64,000 bases of DNA from Actinomadura rifamycini DSM 43936 (GCF_000425065.1 NZ_AULB01000022.1:1-64000); one strand, 5' to 3'. Positions 43,832-53,787 are shown, numbered from the stretch's first letter. Notes: generated by a model from the sequence alone, not told the origin. Numbers and translations are program-made.

Positions 43832-44673
43832 CGGCAAGGTCGGCCGAAGAGTGCGGCGCACAGGGATTCGAGGCGGGCGGGGCCGTCCTTGACGGGGTGG
43901 ACGGTGAGGGCGTCGCCGTCGTGGTGGAGGCGGACGGCGATCTCGCGGCCGACGGGTTCGGTGAGGCCCTGGGCGGCGGCGACGTCGCCGAGGCCGACGG
44001 AGACGACGGCGGGGAGGCGGGCGGTGTCGGCGGCGGTGCGGAGCGCGTCGTGCCAGAGGTCGAGGAGCCGGTGGGTGAGGCCGTTGAGGACGCGGGCCCA
44101 CGGTTCGACGAGGGGGGCGGGGACGTCCTCGGTCTGGAGTTCGGGGAGGCCGAAGCGGGCCAGGCCGCGGGTGGTGAACCAGTAGCCGTCGCCGGACGGG
44201 GTGTGCGGCAGCAGCACCCAGTCGGTGAGCCGGACGGTGCCGTCGGGGGACGGGAGGGAGCGTTCCAGGCGTTCGGGGGTGAGGATCTGCGGGGTGAAGA
44301 CGTCGATGACGGTGCCGGGGACGGCGTGCGCGATGGTGCGGGCGGCCCATTCGTGGGCGGGCGGGCGGCCGGGACGGTACGCGGCGCGGACGACGAGGAG
44401 GTGCGTCGCGCGGGCGAGGTCGGCGAGGTCGGCGGGGGCGGCGCCGTAGGCGGTGAGGAGGTCGGTGGGGAGCGGGGGCCAGTCGGCGGCGGGGCGCTGG
44501 TCGAGGGTGACCATGGGACTGTCGAGCATGCCGAGGGTGAGGTCGCGCAGGGGCGGTTCGATGCGGCGGGCGATCTCGGTGCGGGCGAGGTCGGCGGTGA
44601 CCGGTGCGGTGGAGGCGACGGCGTAGACGGCTTCGAGGGTCTCCGGGACCGGCAGCGTCAGTTGTTCGCCCAC
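43828..44673 (-). CDS. Uncharacterised 281-residue protein between SpoIIE and the repeat protein
   Basis: GTG 44673 start (GAAAG just before). Globular, no membrane segment: begins QLTLPVPETLEAVYAVAS, has ATHLLVVRAAYRPGRPPAHE and a C-terminal helix pair. It includes WVLLPHTPSGDGYWFTTRGL and ends in CAALFGRPCR. I do not recognise the family. It is coupled to the repeat protein by ATGA and starts 57 nt after the SpoIIE stop, so the three likely share a transcript. Confidence 0.72.
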   Translation of the reverse strand: MGEQLTLPVPETLEAVYAVASTAPVTADLARTEIARRIEPPLRDLTLGMLDSPMVTLDQRPAADWPPLPTDLLTAYGAAPADLADLARATHLLVVRAAYRPGRPPAHEWAARTIAHAVPGTVIDVFTPQILTPERLERSLPSPDGTVRLTDWVLLPHTPSGDGYWFTTRGLARFGLPELQTEDVPAPLVEPWARVLNGLTHRLLDLWHDALRTAADTARLPAVVSVGLGDVAAAQGLTEPVGREIAVRLHHDGDALTVHPVKDGPARLESLCAALFGRPCR

Positions 44674-44730
44674 CTTTCGATCTGAACGGAGCGGGCGCCG
44701 GAAATGATCTGGCGCGGGGGTGACGGTTCC

Positions 44731-47127
44731 CTATAGGTCGTGCTCGAACCAGACGACCTTGCCGTGCGCGGTGCGGTGGGTGCCCCAGCGGCCGGCGAGG
44801 TGGCTGACGAGCTGGAGGCCGCGGCCGGTCTCGTCGGTGGCGGCGGCCGTGCGCAGGTGCGGGAGGTCGGCGCCGTCGTCGTAGACCTCGCAGACGAGGG
44901 CGCGCCCCCGGACGAGGCGGAGGCGGACGGCTCCGGCGCCGTGCAGGAGCGCGTTGGTGGCGAGTTCGCTGGCGAGGAGCTGGATCGTGGGGGTGAGGGC
45001 GTCGAGCTTCCAGGCGGCGAGCCGGTCGGCGACCTGCGCGCGCGCCCAGCGGACCATGGACGGTTCGGGTTCGAGGTCCCACGCGGCGACGTCGGCGGGC
45101 GGGATCCCGTCGAAGCCGACGGCGACGAGGGCGACGTCGTCGACGGGGTTGTCGCTGCCGAGGCCGGCGAGGACGGCGTCGCAGGCGGCGTCGAGGTCGG
45201 GGGGCGCGGCGGCGAGGTGGCGGCGGAGCTCGCGGAGGCCCTGGTCGAGGTCGCGGTCGCGGCGTTCGAGCAGCCCGTCGGTGCAGAGGACGAGGCGGGA
45301 GCCGTCCTCGACGGGGATCTGGACGGCTTCGAAGGAGGCGCCGCCGACGCCGATGGGGACGCCTTCGGGGAGGTCGAGGACGCGGCTCTCGCCGTCGGGG
45401 CCGACGAGGACGGGCGGGACGTGCCCGGCGTTCGCGAGGGTGCAGGTGCGGGCGACGGGGTCGTAGATGGCGTAGAGGCAGGTGGCGAGGTAGTCCTCGC
45501 CGAGGCGGCGGGCGAGGCCGTCGAGCTGGCGGAGGAGGCGGCCGGGGCGGGTGTCCTCGCCGGCGAGGGTGCGGACGGCGGTGCGGAGCTGGCCCATGAT
45601 CGCGGCGGAGGTGAGGCCGTGCCCCATGACGTCGCCGACGACGATGCCGAGCCGGCAGCCGGGGAGCGGGATGGCGTCGAACCAGTCGCCGCCGACCTGG
45701 GCGGCCTGCCCGGCGGGCCGGTACCGGTAGCGGACGCGCGCGCCGGCGACGTCGGGCGGGTCGTCGGGGAGCATGCTGCGCTGGAGTTCCTGGGCGACGT
45801 GGACCTCGCGGCGGTAGAGGCGCCCGTTGTCGATGCAGAGCGCGCCGCGGCGGGCGAGTTCGCCGAGGAGGGCGAGGTCGACGTCGTCGAAGCCGGGGCG
45901 GTCGGGTTTGCGGAGCAGCTTGATGTTGCCGAGGGCGCGGCCGCGGGCGATCAGCGGGACGATCACCAGCGCGCGTCCGGTGTAGAGGGGGCGCAGGTCG
46001 CGGTCGGTGAAGGGCGCGGCGAGCCGGTCGGCGCACGCCTTGTCGACGCGGGGCAGGTGGACGGTGCGGCCGGTGCGCATGGCCTGGAGGCAGGCCGTGC
46101 CGGGCGGCAGCCGGAGGATCTCGCCTTCGGGGGCGATCTCGTCCCACCGGCCGGGGTCGTCGTTGTGGACGACGCCGACGCGGCGGACGCGGACGGTGTC
46201 GGCGATGTCGGCGGCGGGGCCGGCGGAGTCGGCGACGACGTCGAGGAGTTCGACGGCGGCGAAGTCGGCGAGCCGGGGGACGACGGCGGCGGCGAGGGCG
46301 CGGGCGGCCTGGAGGTGGTCGAGGGAGCCGCCGACCTGGTCGCCGGCTTCGCCGAGGAACGCGAGGTGCTGCCGGACGGCGTCGGGGCGGGCGGGCGCGA
46401 CGGGGCGGGCGGTGCCGGCGGCGGCGGCGAGGGGGCGGACGCGCGGTTCGTCGGGCGGGCCGCCGCGGTAGGGGACGATCGGCAGCCGGATGGTGAGGCT
46501 GAGGGTGACGGCGGGGCAGCCGAGGCCGAGGACGCGGCGGGTGATGGCCGGGGTGGCGGGGTCGGCGGGCAGGAGGGCGGCGAGGGCGCGGGCGGCGGCG
46601 TCGCTCGCGGCGGTGACGAGGGCGGGTTCGACGCGCAGCAGGCTGGCGCCGGAGTCGCGGCGGGCGGCGCCGTCGGGTCCGGCGACGAGGACGCCGCCCA
46701 TGGACAGGCCGGGGCCCTGCTCGCGGAGGTGCCGCAGGTCGGCGGCCAGGGCGAGGACGGCGGCGCCGGGCGCGTCCTCCAGGGGGTAGACCCACCAGGC
46801 GGTCTCGACGAGTTCGCCGTGGTCGGCGCGGGGCACGGTGCAGGCGCCGCACCAGACGTGCCCGAACGCGCCGGGCTGGAAGGCGGCGCGGTGCTCGCCG
46901 GGGAGCCGCAGGAGGGCGGCGGGGGCGCGCCCGACGGCGTCGTCGGGCGGGACGCCGAACAGGTCGGCGGCGGCGGCGTTCCAGTGCACGATGCGGCCGT
47001 CGCGGTCGAGGGTGAAGGCGGCGATGCGGGCGACGCCGAGCAGCTGCTGGTGCAGGAACCTGGGCGTGTACGCCTCGGGCGGCGCCCCGTCGGCGATGTC
47101 CGGCGGGCGGCTCTGCGGGACGGTCAT
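44731..47127 (-). CDS. SpoIIE-type PP2C phosphatase with PAS, GAF and HATPase domains
   Basis: 798 residues from ATG 47127. PAS at about 28-130 (FTLDRDGRIVHWNAAAADLF), GAF-like region about 285-455, SpoIIE/PP2C phosphatase 480-665 with metal-binding Asp residues (QVGGDWFDAIPL, VVGDVMGHG, NPVDDVALVAVG), and a C-terminal RsbW-like ATPase 690-798 (LASELATNALLHGAG, DETGRGLQLVSHLAGRWG). One polypeptide therefore carries both a phosphatase for a STAS protein and a kinase/anti-sigma part. It could act on the STAS protein at 34600 or another one. Ligands of the sensor domains are unknown. Confidence 0.92.
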   Translation of the reverse strand: MTVPQSRPPDIADGAPPEAYTPRFLHQQLLGVARIAAFTLDRDGRIVHWNAAAADLFGVPPDDAVGRAPAALLRLPGEHRAAFQPGAFGHVWCGACTVPRADHGELVETAWWVYPLEDAPGAAVLALAADLRHLREQGPGLSMGGVLVAGPDGAARRDSGASLLRVEPALVTAASDAAARALAALLPADPATPAITRRVLGLGCPAVTLSLTIRLPIVPYRGGPPDEPRVRPLAAAAGTARPVAPARPDAVRQHLAFLGEAGDQVGGSLDHLQAARALAAAVVPRLADFAAVELLDVVADSAGPAADIADTVRVRRVGVVHNDDPGRWDEIAPEGEILRLPPGTACLQAMRTGRTVHLPRVDKACADRLAAPFTDRDLRPLYTGRALVIVPLIARGRALGNIKLLRKPDRPGFDDVDLALLGELARRGALCIDNGRLYRREVHVAQELQRSMLPDDPPDVAGARVRYRYRPAGQAAQVGGDWFDAIPLPGCRLGIVVGDVMGHGLTSAAIMGQLRTAVRTLAGEDTRPGRLLRQLDGLARRLGEDYLATCLYAIYDPVARTCTLANAGHVPPVLVGPDGESRVLDLPEGVPIGVGGASFEAVQIPVEDGSRLVLCTDGLLERRDRDLDQGLRELRRHLAAAPPDLDAACDAVLAGLGSDNPVDDVALVAVGFDGIPPADVAAWDLEPEPSMVRWARAQVADRLAAWKLDALTPTIQLLASELATNALLHGAGAVRLRLVRGRALVCEVYDDGADLPHLRTAAATDETGRGLQLVSHLAGRWGTHRTAHGKVVWFEHDL

Positions 47128-47346
47128 GCGGACCCCCTGGACGAACGGCGCGCGCGCCTGATCGGCAGGCGCCTGACGAGCACTGGCGACCCTTGGTGAA
47201 GGTGACGCTACATCGTGTGACGGCGGCGTGTCCGCGCTACGCGGAAAGCGGCCGGGGTTTCTCGCGCCGGGCGGACGCACCAGTCGGACGTCCGGTGCAC
47301 GCCCGCCCCAAAATGACCAGAAGCGGCAAATGGCGCCAATAGTGCG

Positions 47347-47375
47347 TTGACACCCCTCTCACCCCGGATGACGAT
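47347..47375 (+). promoter_or_regulatory. Promoter of the carboxypeptidase gene
   Basis: Consensus -35 TTGACA (47347-47352), 17 bp, then GACGAT (47370-47375) as -10, 40 nt before ATG 47416. Confidence 0.55.
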
Positions 47376-47415
47376 CACGCAACCCCCAGTTGTGATCAAT
47401 GCCAGGGAGGGCGCG

Positions 47416-50400
47416 ATGACGCGCACGCTGTTCCGGCACAGACGACTCACACCCATCCTGGCCGCCGGGGCGCTCCTGCTCGGAGCGCTCACGGCGGCCC
47501 CCGCGAGCGCCGCCCCCGCGCCGCCCGCCGCGAGCGGCGCCGTGGACGTGTACACCGCCGAGCTGTCGCCGGCGCAGATGAAGATCCTCGACCGGGCCGG
47601 ACTCGGCCACGAGGACGTCGAGATCGCGAAGGCGGACGGCGACCGCGTCCGCGTCGAGGCCGTGATGAACGGCGCGATGGCCGCCGAGCTGAACCGGCAA
47701 GGGCTCGGCCTGAAGGTCAAAAAGGTGGACGGCAGGGACGCCCGCGCGCGCCAAGGCGGCCCCCGACAACGTGTTCCGCCCCTACAGCGGCCCCGGCAAC
47801 CTCCGCGAGGAGCTGCTGAAGGTCGCCGCCGACAACCCCTCGATCGCGAAGACCGTCGACATCGGCGAGACCCACCAGGGCAAGCCGATCACGGCCGTCC
47901 GGGTGAGCAAGGACGTCGCGAACCTGCGGGACGGGCAGCGCCCGGTGGTCGTCTACCAGGGGACGCAGCACGCGCGCGAGTGGATCACGCCCGAGATGGT
48001 GCGGCGGCTCCTGCACCACTTCGTGGACGGCTACGGCTCCGACGCCGAGCTCACGAAGATCGTCGACACCACCGACCTGTGGTTCATCCCCGTGGTCAAC
48101 GTGGACGGCTACGACCTGACGTTCGAGGACGGGTTCCGGCTCTGGCGCAAGAACGTCCGGGACAACGACGGCGACGGGCGGCTGACCGGGCAGGACGGCG
48201 TCGACCTGAACCGGAACTTCCCGTACAAGTGGGGGTACGACAACGAGGGGTCGTCGCCGCTGCGGACGAACGCGACCTACCGCGGCCCGTCGCCCGGCTC
48301 GGAGCCGGAGACGCAGGCGCAGATGCGGCTGTTCGAGCGGCTGCGGCCGACGTACCTGGTCAACTACCACTCGGCGGCGGAGCTGCTGCTGTACGGCAAC
48401 GGCTGGCAGACGCTCACCCGCAGCCCGGACGACCCGATCTACGAGGCGCTGCTCGGCGACGCCGAGGACCCGGCCGTCCCCGAGTACGTCCCGCAGCTCA
48501 GCGCGCAGCTGTACACGACCAACGGCGACACCAACGACCACACCGACAACCTGTACGGCACGCTCTCGTACACCCCGGAGATGGCGACCTGCGAGACGGC
48601 CGCCGGATACGACCCGGACGACGAGTGGGAGCCGAACGGGTGCGGCAGCGGCTTCGAGTTCCCGGACGACGAGGCGCTGGTCGAGAAGGAGTTCCGGAAC
48701 AACCTGCCGCTGGCGGTCGCCACCGCGCGGTCGGCGCAGGACCCCGACCACCCCGTCTCGGTCGTCGACCGGACGACGCCGGACTTCGAGACCGACCCGT
48801 TCGAGGTGTCGTACGGGTCCGAGCAGGAGGTCTCGGCGTACATCCGCCGGTCGCTGGCGAACCGCGACCTGCTCTACCGGATCAACGGCGGCCCCGTGCG
48901 GCGGGACGGCGCCCGCGAGTGGCGCGGCGGCGACCGGTACGGCGACGGGAACGACCGCTACTACGGCGAGTTCCGCGGCAAGGTCTCGGGGCAGAAGCCC
49001 GGCGACGAGGTCGAGGTGTGGTTCGCGGGGACGAACGCGAAGGGCGAGCGCGTCGAGAGCGAGCGCTTCACCTACGAGGTCCGCGACCGGGCGAAGGCGG
49101 ACGTGCTCGTCATCGCCGACGAGGACTACACCGGCGTCAACCCGAGCTACCCAGCCGGGACGGACGAGCCCAAGTACGCGGGGCAGTACGCGGACCTGGT
49201 GCGCGAGGCCGGGCACACGCCGCTCGTGTGGGACATCGACAAGGACGGCGCGCCGCACCACCTGGGCGTCCTGAAGCACTTCCGGGCCGTGGTCTGGTAC
49301 CTGGGCGACAACCGCCTGACGCAGGACGAGGCCGACGAGCCGGTGCAGACGGCCATCGGGCCGATGCCGGACTCGCAGGTCGCGGACCGCGCGAAGGACA
49401 CGCAGCTCAACGTCCGCGCGTACCTGAACGAGCGCGGGAAGCTGCTGCACGTCGGTGAGACGACCGGGTACGCGGGCGAGGCCAGCCGGTACAACGGCGG
49501 CGGGCTCTACTACGGCCTCAAGGGCGCCCCGGACGAGCCCTGCGTCATCACGACCAGCTTCCGGGACGACTGCGAGCTGCTGTCGGACGACTTCTTCCAG
49601 TACTACCTGGGCGCCTACGACCGGCAGCACATCGGGTCCCCGGCGACGTTCGCGGGGTCCCGGCGGCCGTTCCAGGGCGTCGAGGCGGGGCTGGCGGGCA
49701 CGCCGTCCAACGAGCTGAACGAGGCGGGCGGCTTCCAGGTCACCTCGTCGGTCCTGCCCGAGGCGGACTTCCCGCAGTTCCGCAGCTGGAAGGCCGGCGA
49801 CTACACGGGCGCCGCCGCGGGGACCGAGCCGATCCAGGGCCGGTTCTACGTCGCGGGGACGCACCAGGACGCCGTCTACCGGCGGCTCACGCGGACGATC
49901 GACCTGACCGGGGTCACGGCCGCGCAGGCGCCGAAGCTGCAGGCCCGGCTCTCGTTCAGCACCGAGGGCGGGTACGACAACGTGATCGTCGAGGCGCACA
50001 CCGCCGGGGCGGACGACTGGACGACGCTGCCCGACGAGAACGGGCGCACGGACACGTCCGTCCCGACCCAGTGCGAGCAGGAGTACCTGCTCGACATGCA
50101 CCCGTTCCTGGAGCACTACCTGACGCGCGGCAACCCGTGCGGCGGCACGGGGACGACCGGTGAGTGGAACGCGTTCACCGGCGACTCGGGCGGCTGGGTG
50201 CCGGCCTCGTTCGACCTGGCCGCGTACGCGGGCAAGAAGGTCGAGGTGTCGATCTCCTACGTGAGCGACCCGGCCACCGGCGGGTCCGGCCTGTTCGTCG
50301 ACGACACGAAGGTGACGACGTCGGGCGGGGTGCTCGACGCCGAGGGCTTCGAGTCCGGTCTCGGGCCGTGGGCGGTCCAGGGCGCGCCCGCGGGCAGCCC

Positions 50401-50563
50401 GGGCAACCTGTCCGAGTTCGTCCGGGCGGAGGCCGTCGTCGACTCGGTGTCGGCCGTCGCGACCAAGGACACCGTGCTGCTCGGGTTCGGCCTCGAACAG
50501 GTCGAGGGCACGGCCCGGCAGGAGGCCCTGATGAAGGGAGCGCTGAACCTCCTGCTCCCCTGA
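47416..50563 (+). pseudogene. Secreted M14 zinc carboxypeptidase, broken by a frameshift
   Basis: The start at ATG 47416 (GGGAGG 5 nt upstream) opens one frame with a signal peptide (RRLTPILAAGALLLGALTAAP) and propeptide to about 47750. The mature enzyme continues in another frame to 50563 (VFRPYSGPGNLREELL on). Frame 1 to frame 2 means one extra base or two missing, between about 47710 and 47765; removing one C in the GC run at 47745-47755 restores a sensible joint. The catalytic part is intact: QHAREWITPE (zinc HxxE), VDLNRNFPYKWG, VNYHSAAELL (zinc His), EMATCETAAG (Glu). The C-terminal half is an extra domain of about 500 residues with jelly-roll-like ends. It could be a true pseudogene or a sequence error. 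Confidence 0.8.
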
Positions 50564-51095
50564 CCGTCCCGACCGCCGGTCCGGCCCGGCGACCCCGCCG
50601 GGCCGATCGGGCACGTTTTCCCTGATCAACGGGTAAACTACGCCCCCAGGAGCCACGCGCTTCTGGGGGCGTCCCACTTCTTGTGACGGACGCCACGCAA
50701 CCTTTTGGGCCTTACACCGCGTCTTACGTAACGGGAACACCACCGGAGAGCAACAGCGCCGGTCCGGACACGACCCGCGACGTCCCGGCCAACGGGGTCG
50801 CCCTGGCATCGCCCGACTCGCGCGTCTCCTCTCGGCCCACCTTCCAAGCGCGGCCGAGCAAACCCGACACGCCGGGCCCCGGCAAAGCCGACGGGGACCG
50901 AACCGGCGTCCCGCCACGGCCCGATGACGAGCACGTCCTGACGGCGGGCCCGTCACGAACCCGGCCGAGAACCGTCGGGGACCGGTGGCACGAACCGAAC
51001 CGAACGGGGGGCGGTCCTTCCGCCCGACACGCGCGCGCACGCCGCCGAGCGCGCGACTGCGGGTCCCGAGCCCGCAGGCAACGACCACGGGAGCG
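50564..51095 (+). other. Long leader region of the SigR-type gene
   Basis: 532 bp without a convincing gene. It holds a 10-bp-stem hairpin (50640-50649 with 50663-50672), likely the terminator of the carboxypeptidase gene. Overlapping open frames (for instance 50683-51099 forward) lack ribosome sites and family features. The sigma promoter must lie within; I cannot name its boxes. Confidence 0.5.
50640..50672 (+). terminator. Hairpin after the carboxypeptidase gene
   Basis: ACGCCCCCAG (50640-50649) pairs with CTGGGGGCGT (50663-50672), 13-nt loop, about 77 bp after the stop. A GGGTAA sits just before it. Confidence 0.6.
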
Positions 51096-51725
51096 ATGAT
51101 GACCGCTGCTACCTTCACCACCGACCTTCGCACCGAGCGCGACCTGCCGAGCGCCCAGCGTTACGAGCGGGACGTCCTTCCCTTGGCCGACCCTCTGTAC
51201 GCGCAGGCCGTCCGGATGACGCGCAACAGCGCGGACGCCGAGGACCTCGTGCAGGAGACCCTCGCCAAGGCTTACGTGAACTTCCACCAGTTCAAGGAAG
51301 GCACGAACCTCAAGGCGTGGCTGCACCGCATCCTGACCAACAACTTCATCAACACCTACCGCAAGAAGCAGCGCGAGCCCCAGCGCGCCGGCTCCGAGGA
51401 GCTGGAGGAGTGGCAGATCGCCCAGGGCGAGGCCCACGCCGAGGGGTTCCGGTCCGCCGAGCACGAGGCGCTCGACCGCATCCCGGACGCGCGGATCGTC
51501 GACGCCCTGCGCGCGCTGCCCAAGGAGTTCCGCGACGCCGTGTACCTGGCGGACGTCGAGGGCTACCCGTACAAGGAGATCGCCCAGATGATGGGCACCC
51601 CGATCGGCACGGTCATGTCGCGCCTGCACCGGGGCCGCAAGCAGCTCCGCGAGGCCCTCGCCGACCACCCGCGCGCGGGAGGCGCCCGCCCCGAGGAGCC
51701 GGCCGACCACACGCTCGCCGCCTGA
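51096..51725 (+). CDS. SigR-type ECF sigma factor
   Basis: 209 residues from ATG 51096 (ATG 51099 also possible; CGGGAG upstream). It matches the SigR/SigH oxidative-stress group closely: RMTRNSADAEDLVQETLAKA, NLKAWLHRILTNNFINTYRK, then DAVYLADVEGYPYKEIAQMM and TPIGTVMSRLHRGRKQL. SigR is normally held by the zinc anti-sigma RsrA, encoded by the next gene. No such gene is here: the stop is followed by a terminator and an SSI-like gene. SigR-type factors induce thioredoxin and other thiol-redox genes. Confidence 0.9.
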   Translation: MMTAATFTTDLRTERDLPSAQRYERDVLPLADPLYAQAVRMTRNSADAEDLVQETLAKAYVNFHQFKEGTNLKAWLHRILTNNFINTYRKKQREPQRAGSEELEEWQIAQGEAHAEGFRSAEHEALDRIPDARIVDALRALPKEFRDAVYLADVEGYPYKEIAQMMGTPIGTVMSRLHRGRKQLREALADHPRAGGARPEEPADHTLAA

Positions 51726-51845
51726 CCCGCCGATCCGCCGCACGGCCCCGGCCGGAACGTTCCACGCGGACGTCCCCGCACGTCCCCGGACCGTCCGGCG
51801 GGACGCCCCGGACCCGCCCCCGGCACCCCCCGTTCCTCCCGATCC

Positions 51846-51876
51846 GACCCCGCGGCCGCCCCGTGGCCGCGGGGTC
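51846..51876 (+). terminator. Hairpin after the SigR-type gene
   Basis: A perfect 12-bp stem (51846-51857 with 51865-51876), 7-nt loop, followed by CCCCCTTTCC. Confidence 0.75.
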
Positions 51877-52010
51877 GCCCCCTTTCCACCCCCGGGCGGC
51901 CGCACCCGATCGGACCGTTTCCATGCGCATTGGGTAGTCGGGCGAGTACAGTGAGCGATGTCCCCCCCCAGTACCTCTCGGTCACTCGACCCCGACCCTC
52001 GGGAGCCTCG

Positions 52011-52385
52011 ATGCCGCACACGCTCGGCAGCGTCCTCGTGGGCGCCGCCTTGGCCCTGCTGCCCGTCGCCCACTCCGAATCCGCCACGTCCCTGCGCCTG
52101 ACGCTGAAGCATCCCGGCCGGGAGGGCGCCGCACCGCGGACGGCGACGCTGCGCTGCGATCCGCCCGGCGGCCGGCACCCGGAGGCGGTGCGGGCGTGCG
52201 GCGATCTGGAGGAGTCGGGCGGCCGCATCGAGCACGAGCCGGACGGCCGGATGTGCACGGCGGTCCACTCCCCCGTGACCGTCCGGGCCGAAGGCACGTG
52301 GCGCGGGCGTCCCGTCCGGTTCCGCAAGAACTACCCCAACGACTGCGTGATGCGCTCGCGGACCGGCATGGTCTTCGCGTTCTGA
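52011..52385 (+). CDS. SSI-like secreted protease inhibitor
   Basis: 124 residues from ATG 52011 (GGGAG 6 nt upstream). Signal peptide 1-25 (GSVLVGAALALLPVAHSESA). The mature part has the Streptomyces subtilisin inhibitor pattern: LRCDPPGGRHPEAVRACGDL, MCTAVHSPVTVRAEGTW, FRKNYPNDC, with four Cys for two disulfides. The reactive loop is in the second block: aligning with the MCPMVYDP loop of SSI puts Ala at the P1 place. It would be exported and block serine proteases. Confidence 0.82.
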   Translation: MPHTLGSVLVGAALALLPVAHSESATSLRLTLKHPGREGAAPRTATLRCDPPGGRHPEAVRACGDLEESGGRIEHEPDGRMCTAVHSPVTVRAEGTWRGRPVRFRKNYPNDCVMRSRTGMVFAF

Positions 52386-52549
52386 ACGGCGGTCCGCTCC
52401 GGTGACGGGAGCGGCGGTGACCGGCCGCGACCGCCCGCCGGCGGCGGGCGCGGGCCGGATCACAAGACGGTCGCATGGACGGGCCTTGCGCGGGTAAAGC
52501 GCGCACACGGCCAATGCGAGCGCCGGAGAACCAGGAGGAACCGCACGCG

Positions 52550-52984
52550 ATGTCACGAATGATCAGCGACGTGATGACCGCGGCCCCGCAGGCGCTGCCG
52601 CTGGACTCGACCCTCGACGAGGCGGCCCGCGTCATGCGCGACGAAGGCATCGGCGACGTCCTCGTCACCTACGCGGGCCGCCTGTGCGGCGTCGTCACCG
52701 ATCGCGACATCGTGGTGCGGGCCGTGGCGGAGCGCCGCGACACCTCGCGGACGCCGCTCGGCGACGTGTGCACCGCCGAGCTGACGACCGTCCGGCCCGA
52801 CGACGACACGGGCACGGCCGTCCGGCTGATGTGCGAGCACGCCGTCCGGCGGCTGCCCGTCGTGGACGCCCTGCAGCGCCCCGTGGGAATCGTCACCCTG
52901 GGCGACCTCGCCGTGGCGGACGGCGCCGGGCCGGGCACGGCGCGCCCGCTGCACGAGATCAGCAAGGCGGCCCCGAACAGCTGA
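52550..52984 (+). CDS. Two-CBS-domain protein
   Basis: 144 residues from ATG 52550 (AGGAGGA upstream). Two CBS motifs at about 5-62 (ISDVMTAAPQALPLDSTLDE to GVVTDRDIVVRAVA) and 70-125 (VCTAELTTVRPDDDTGTAVR to GIVTLGDLAVA). Such stand-alone pairs bind adenine nucleotides and act as energy sensors; in actinomycetes many are hypoxia or stress induced. Partner unknown. It is followed by the ANTAR gene after 50 nt. Confidence 0.92.
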   Translation: MSRMISDVMTAAPQALPLDSTLDEAARVMRDEGIGDVLVTYAGRLCGVVTDRDIVVRAVAERRDTSRTPLGDVCTAELTTVRPDDDTGTAVRLMCEHAVRRLPVVDALQRPVGIVTLGDLAVADGAGPGTARPLHEISKAAPNS

Positions 52985-53034
52985 TCCCGGACCGAGGGTC
53001 GGCGCACGGCGGACGGCGAGATACCGTCAATGGT

Positions 53035-53787
53035 GTGACGCCGACCGACACGGTCCTGACCGACCAGCTCGCGCTGGAGATCGCGCGGCTGGGCGTGGTC
53101 GGGGAATCCTCCGACGTGGGCACGCTGCACCGCGTGGCCGAGCTGGCCTCCCGGGCCGTGCCCGGCTGCGCCGGCGCGTCCGGCGTCCGCTGGGCGATGC
53201 CCCGGACGAACGGCGCCGCCCCCGCCGTGCCCGAGGACGCGCGTCCCGAACCGCTGGCCGCCGCGGCCAGCCACCCCGACATCGCCGAGATCACCGACCG
53301 CCAGCTCGCGCGCGGCGAAGGCCCCCTGTTCGACATGGTGCTGGAGCGGCGCCCGCTCGGGTCCGACGACATCCTGGTCGAGACCCGCTGGCCCGACACC
53401 ATGGCGGACATGCTGCGGCGCGGCGTCCGCTGCTTCACCATGTCCCCGCACCTGAACGCGAACGTCATGGTCACCCTCACGCTGTACGGGGTGACGCCCA
53501 AGTCGCTCGGCTCCGGGCGCCACGCGCTGGCCGCGCTGCTGATGGCGCAGGGCAGCGCGTCGATGTCGAACACCCAGCAGTACGACGACGTCCACCGCAC
53601 GGCCGTCCAGCTCCAGGAGGCGGTCGAGGCCCGCGCCGTCGTGGACCAGGCGAAGGGCATCCTGATGCACGCGCTCGGCTGCGATGCCGACGAGGCGTTC
53701 GCCGAGATGCGCCGCATCTCCCAGACACGGCACGTGAAGCTCACGGCGTTGGCCCAGCGTATCGTCGGTGACCAGGGGATCACCTAG
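53035..53787 (+). CDS. GAF-ANTAR antitermination regulator
   Basis: 250 residues from GTG 53035. A degenerate GAF domain covers about 15-175; the ANTAR RNA-binding domain is at the end (EARAVVDQAKGILMHALGCD, FAEMRRISQTRHVKLTALAQ). ANTAR proteins bind paired hairpins in mRNA leaders and prevent termination. Its targets are not evident here. Upstream is the CBS gene; the SpoIIE gene follows 103 nt downstream. Confidence 0.9.
   Translation: MTPTDTVLTDQLALEIARLGVVGESSDVGTLHRVAELASRAVPGCAGASGVRWAMPRTNGAAPAVPEDARPEPLAAAASHPDIAEITDRQLARGEGPLFDMVLERRPLGSDDILVETRWPDTMADMLRRGVRCFTMSPHLNANVMVTLTLYGVTPKSLGSGRHALAALLMAQGSASMSNTQQYDDVHRTAVQLQEAVEARAVVDQAKGILMHALGCDADEAFAEMRRISQTRHVKLTALAQRIVGDQGIT

Noticed and set aside
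43832..46852. Extension of the repeat protein over the SpoIIE gene
   Set aside because: This part is out of frame with the SpoIIE and 281-residue genes on the same strand, which have clear domain structure or coupling.
50631..50636. GGGTAA as another sigma-B-type promoter
   Set aside because: No GNNT at 14-16 bp upstream (a GTTT is only 12 bp away) and no gene start close behind.
50683..51099. Forward open frame before the SigR-type gene
   Set aside because: No ribosome site, biased composition and no recognisable features; overlapping frames on both strands are equally open.
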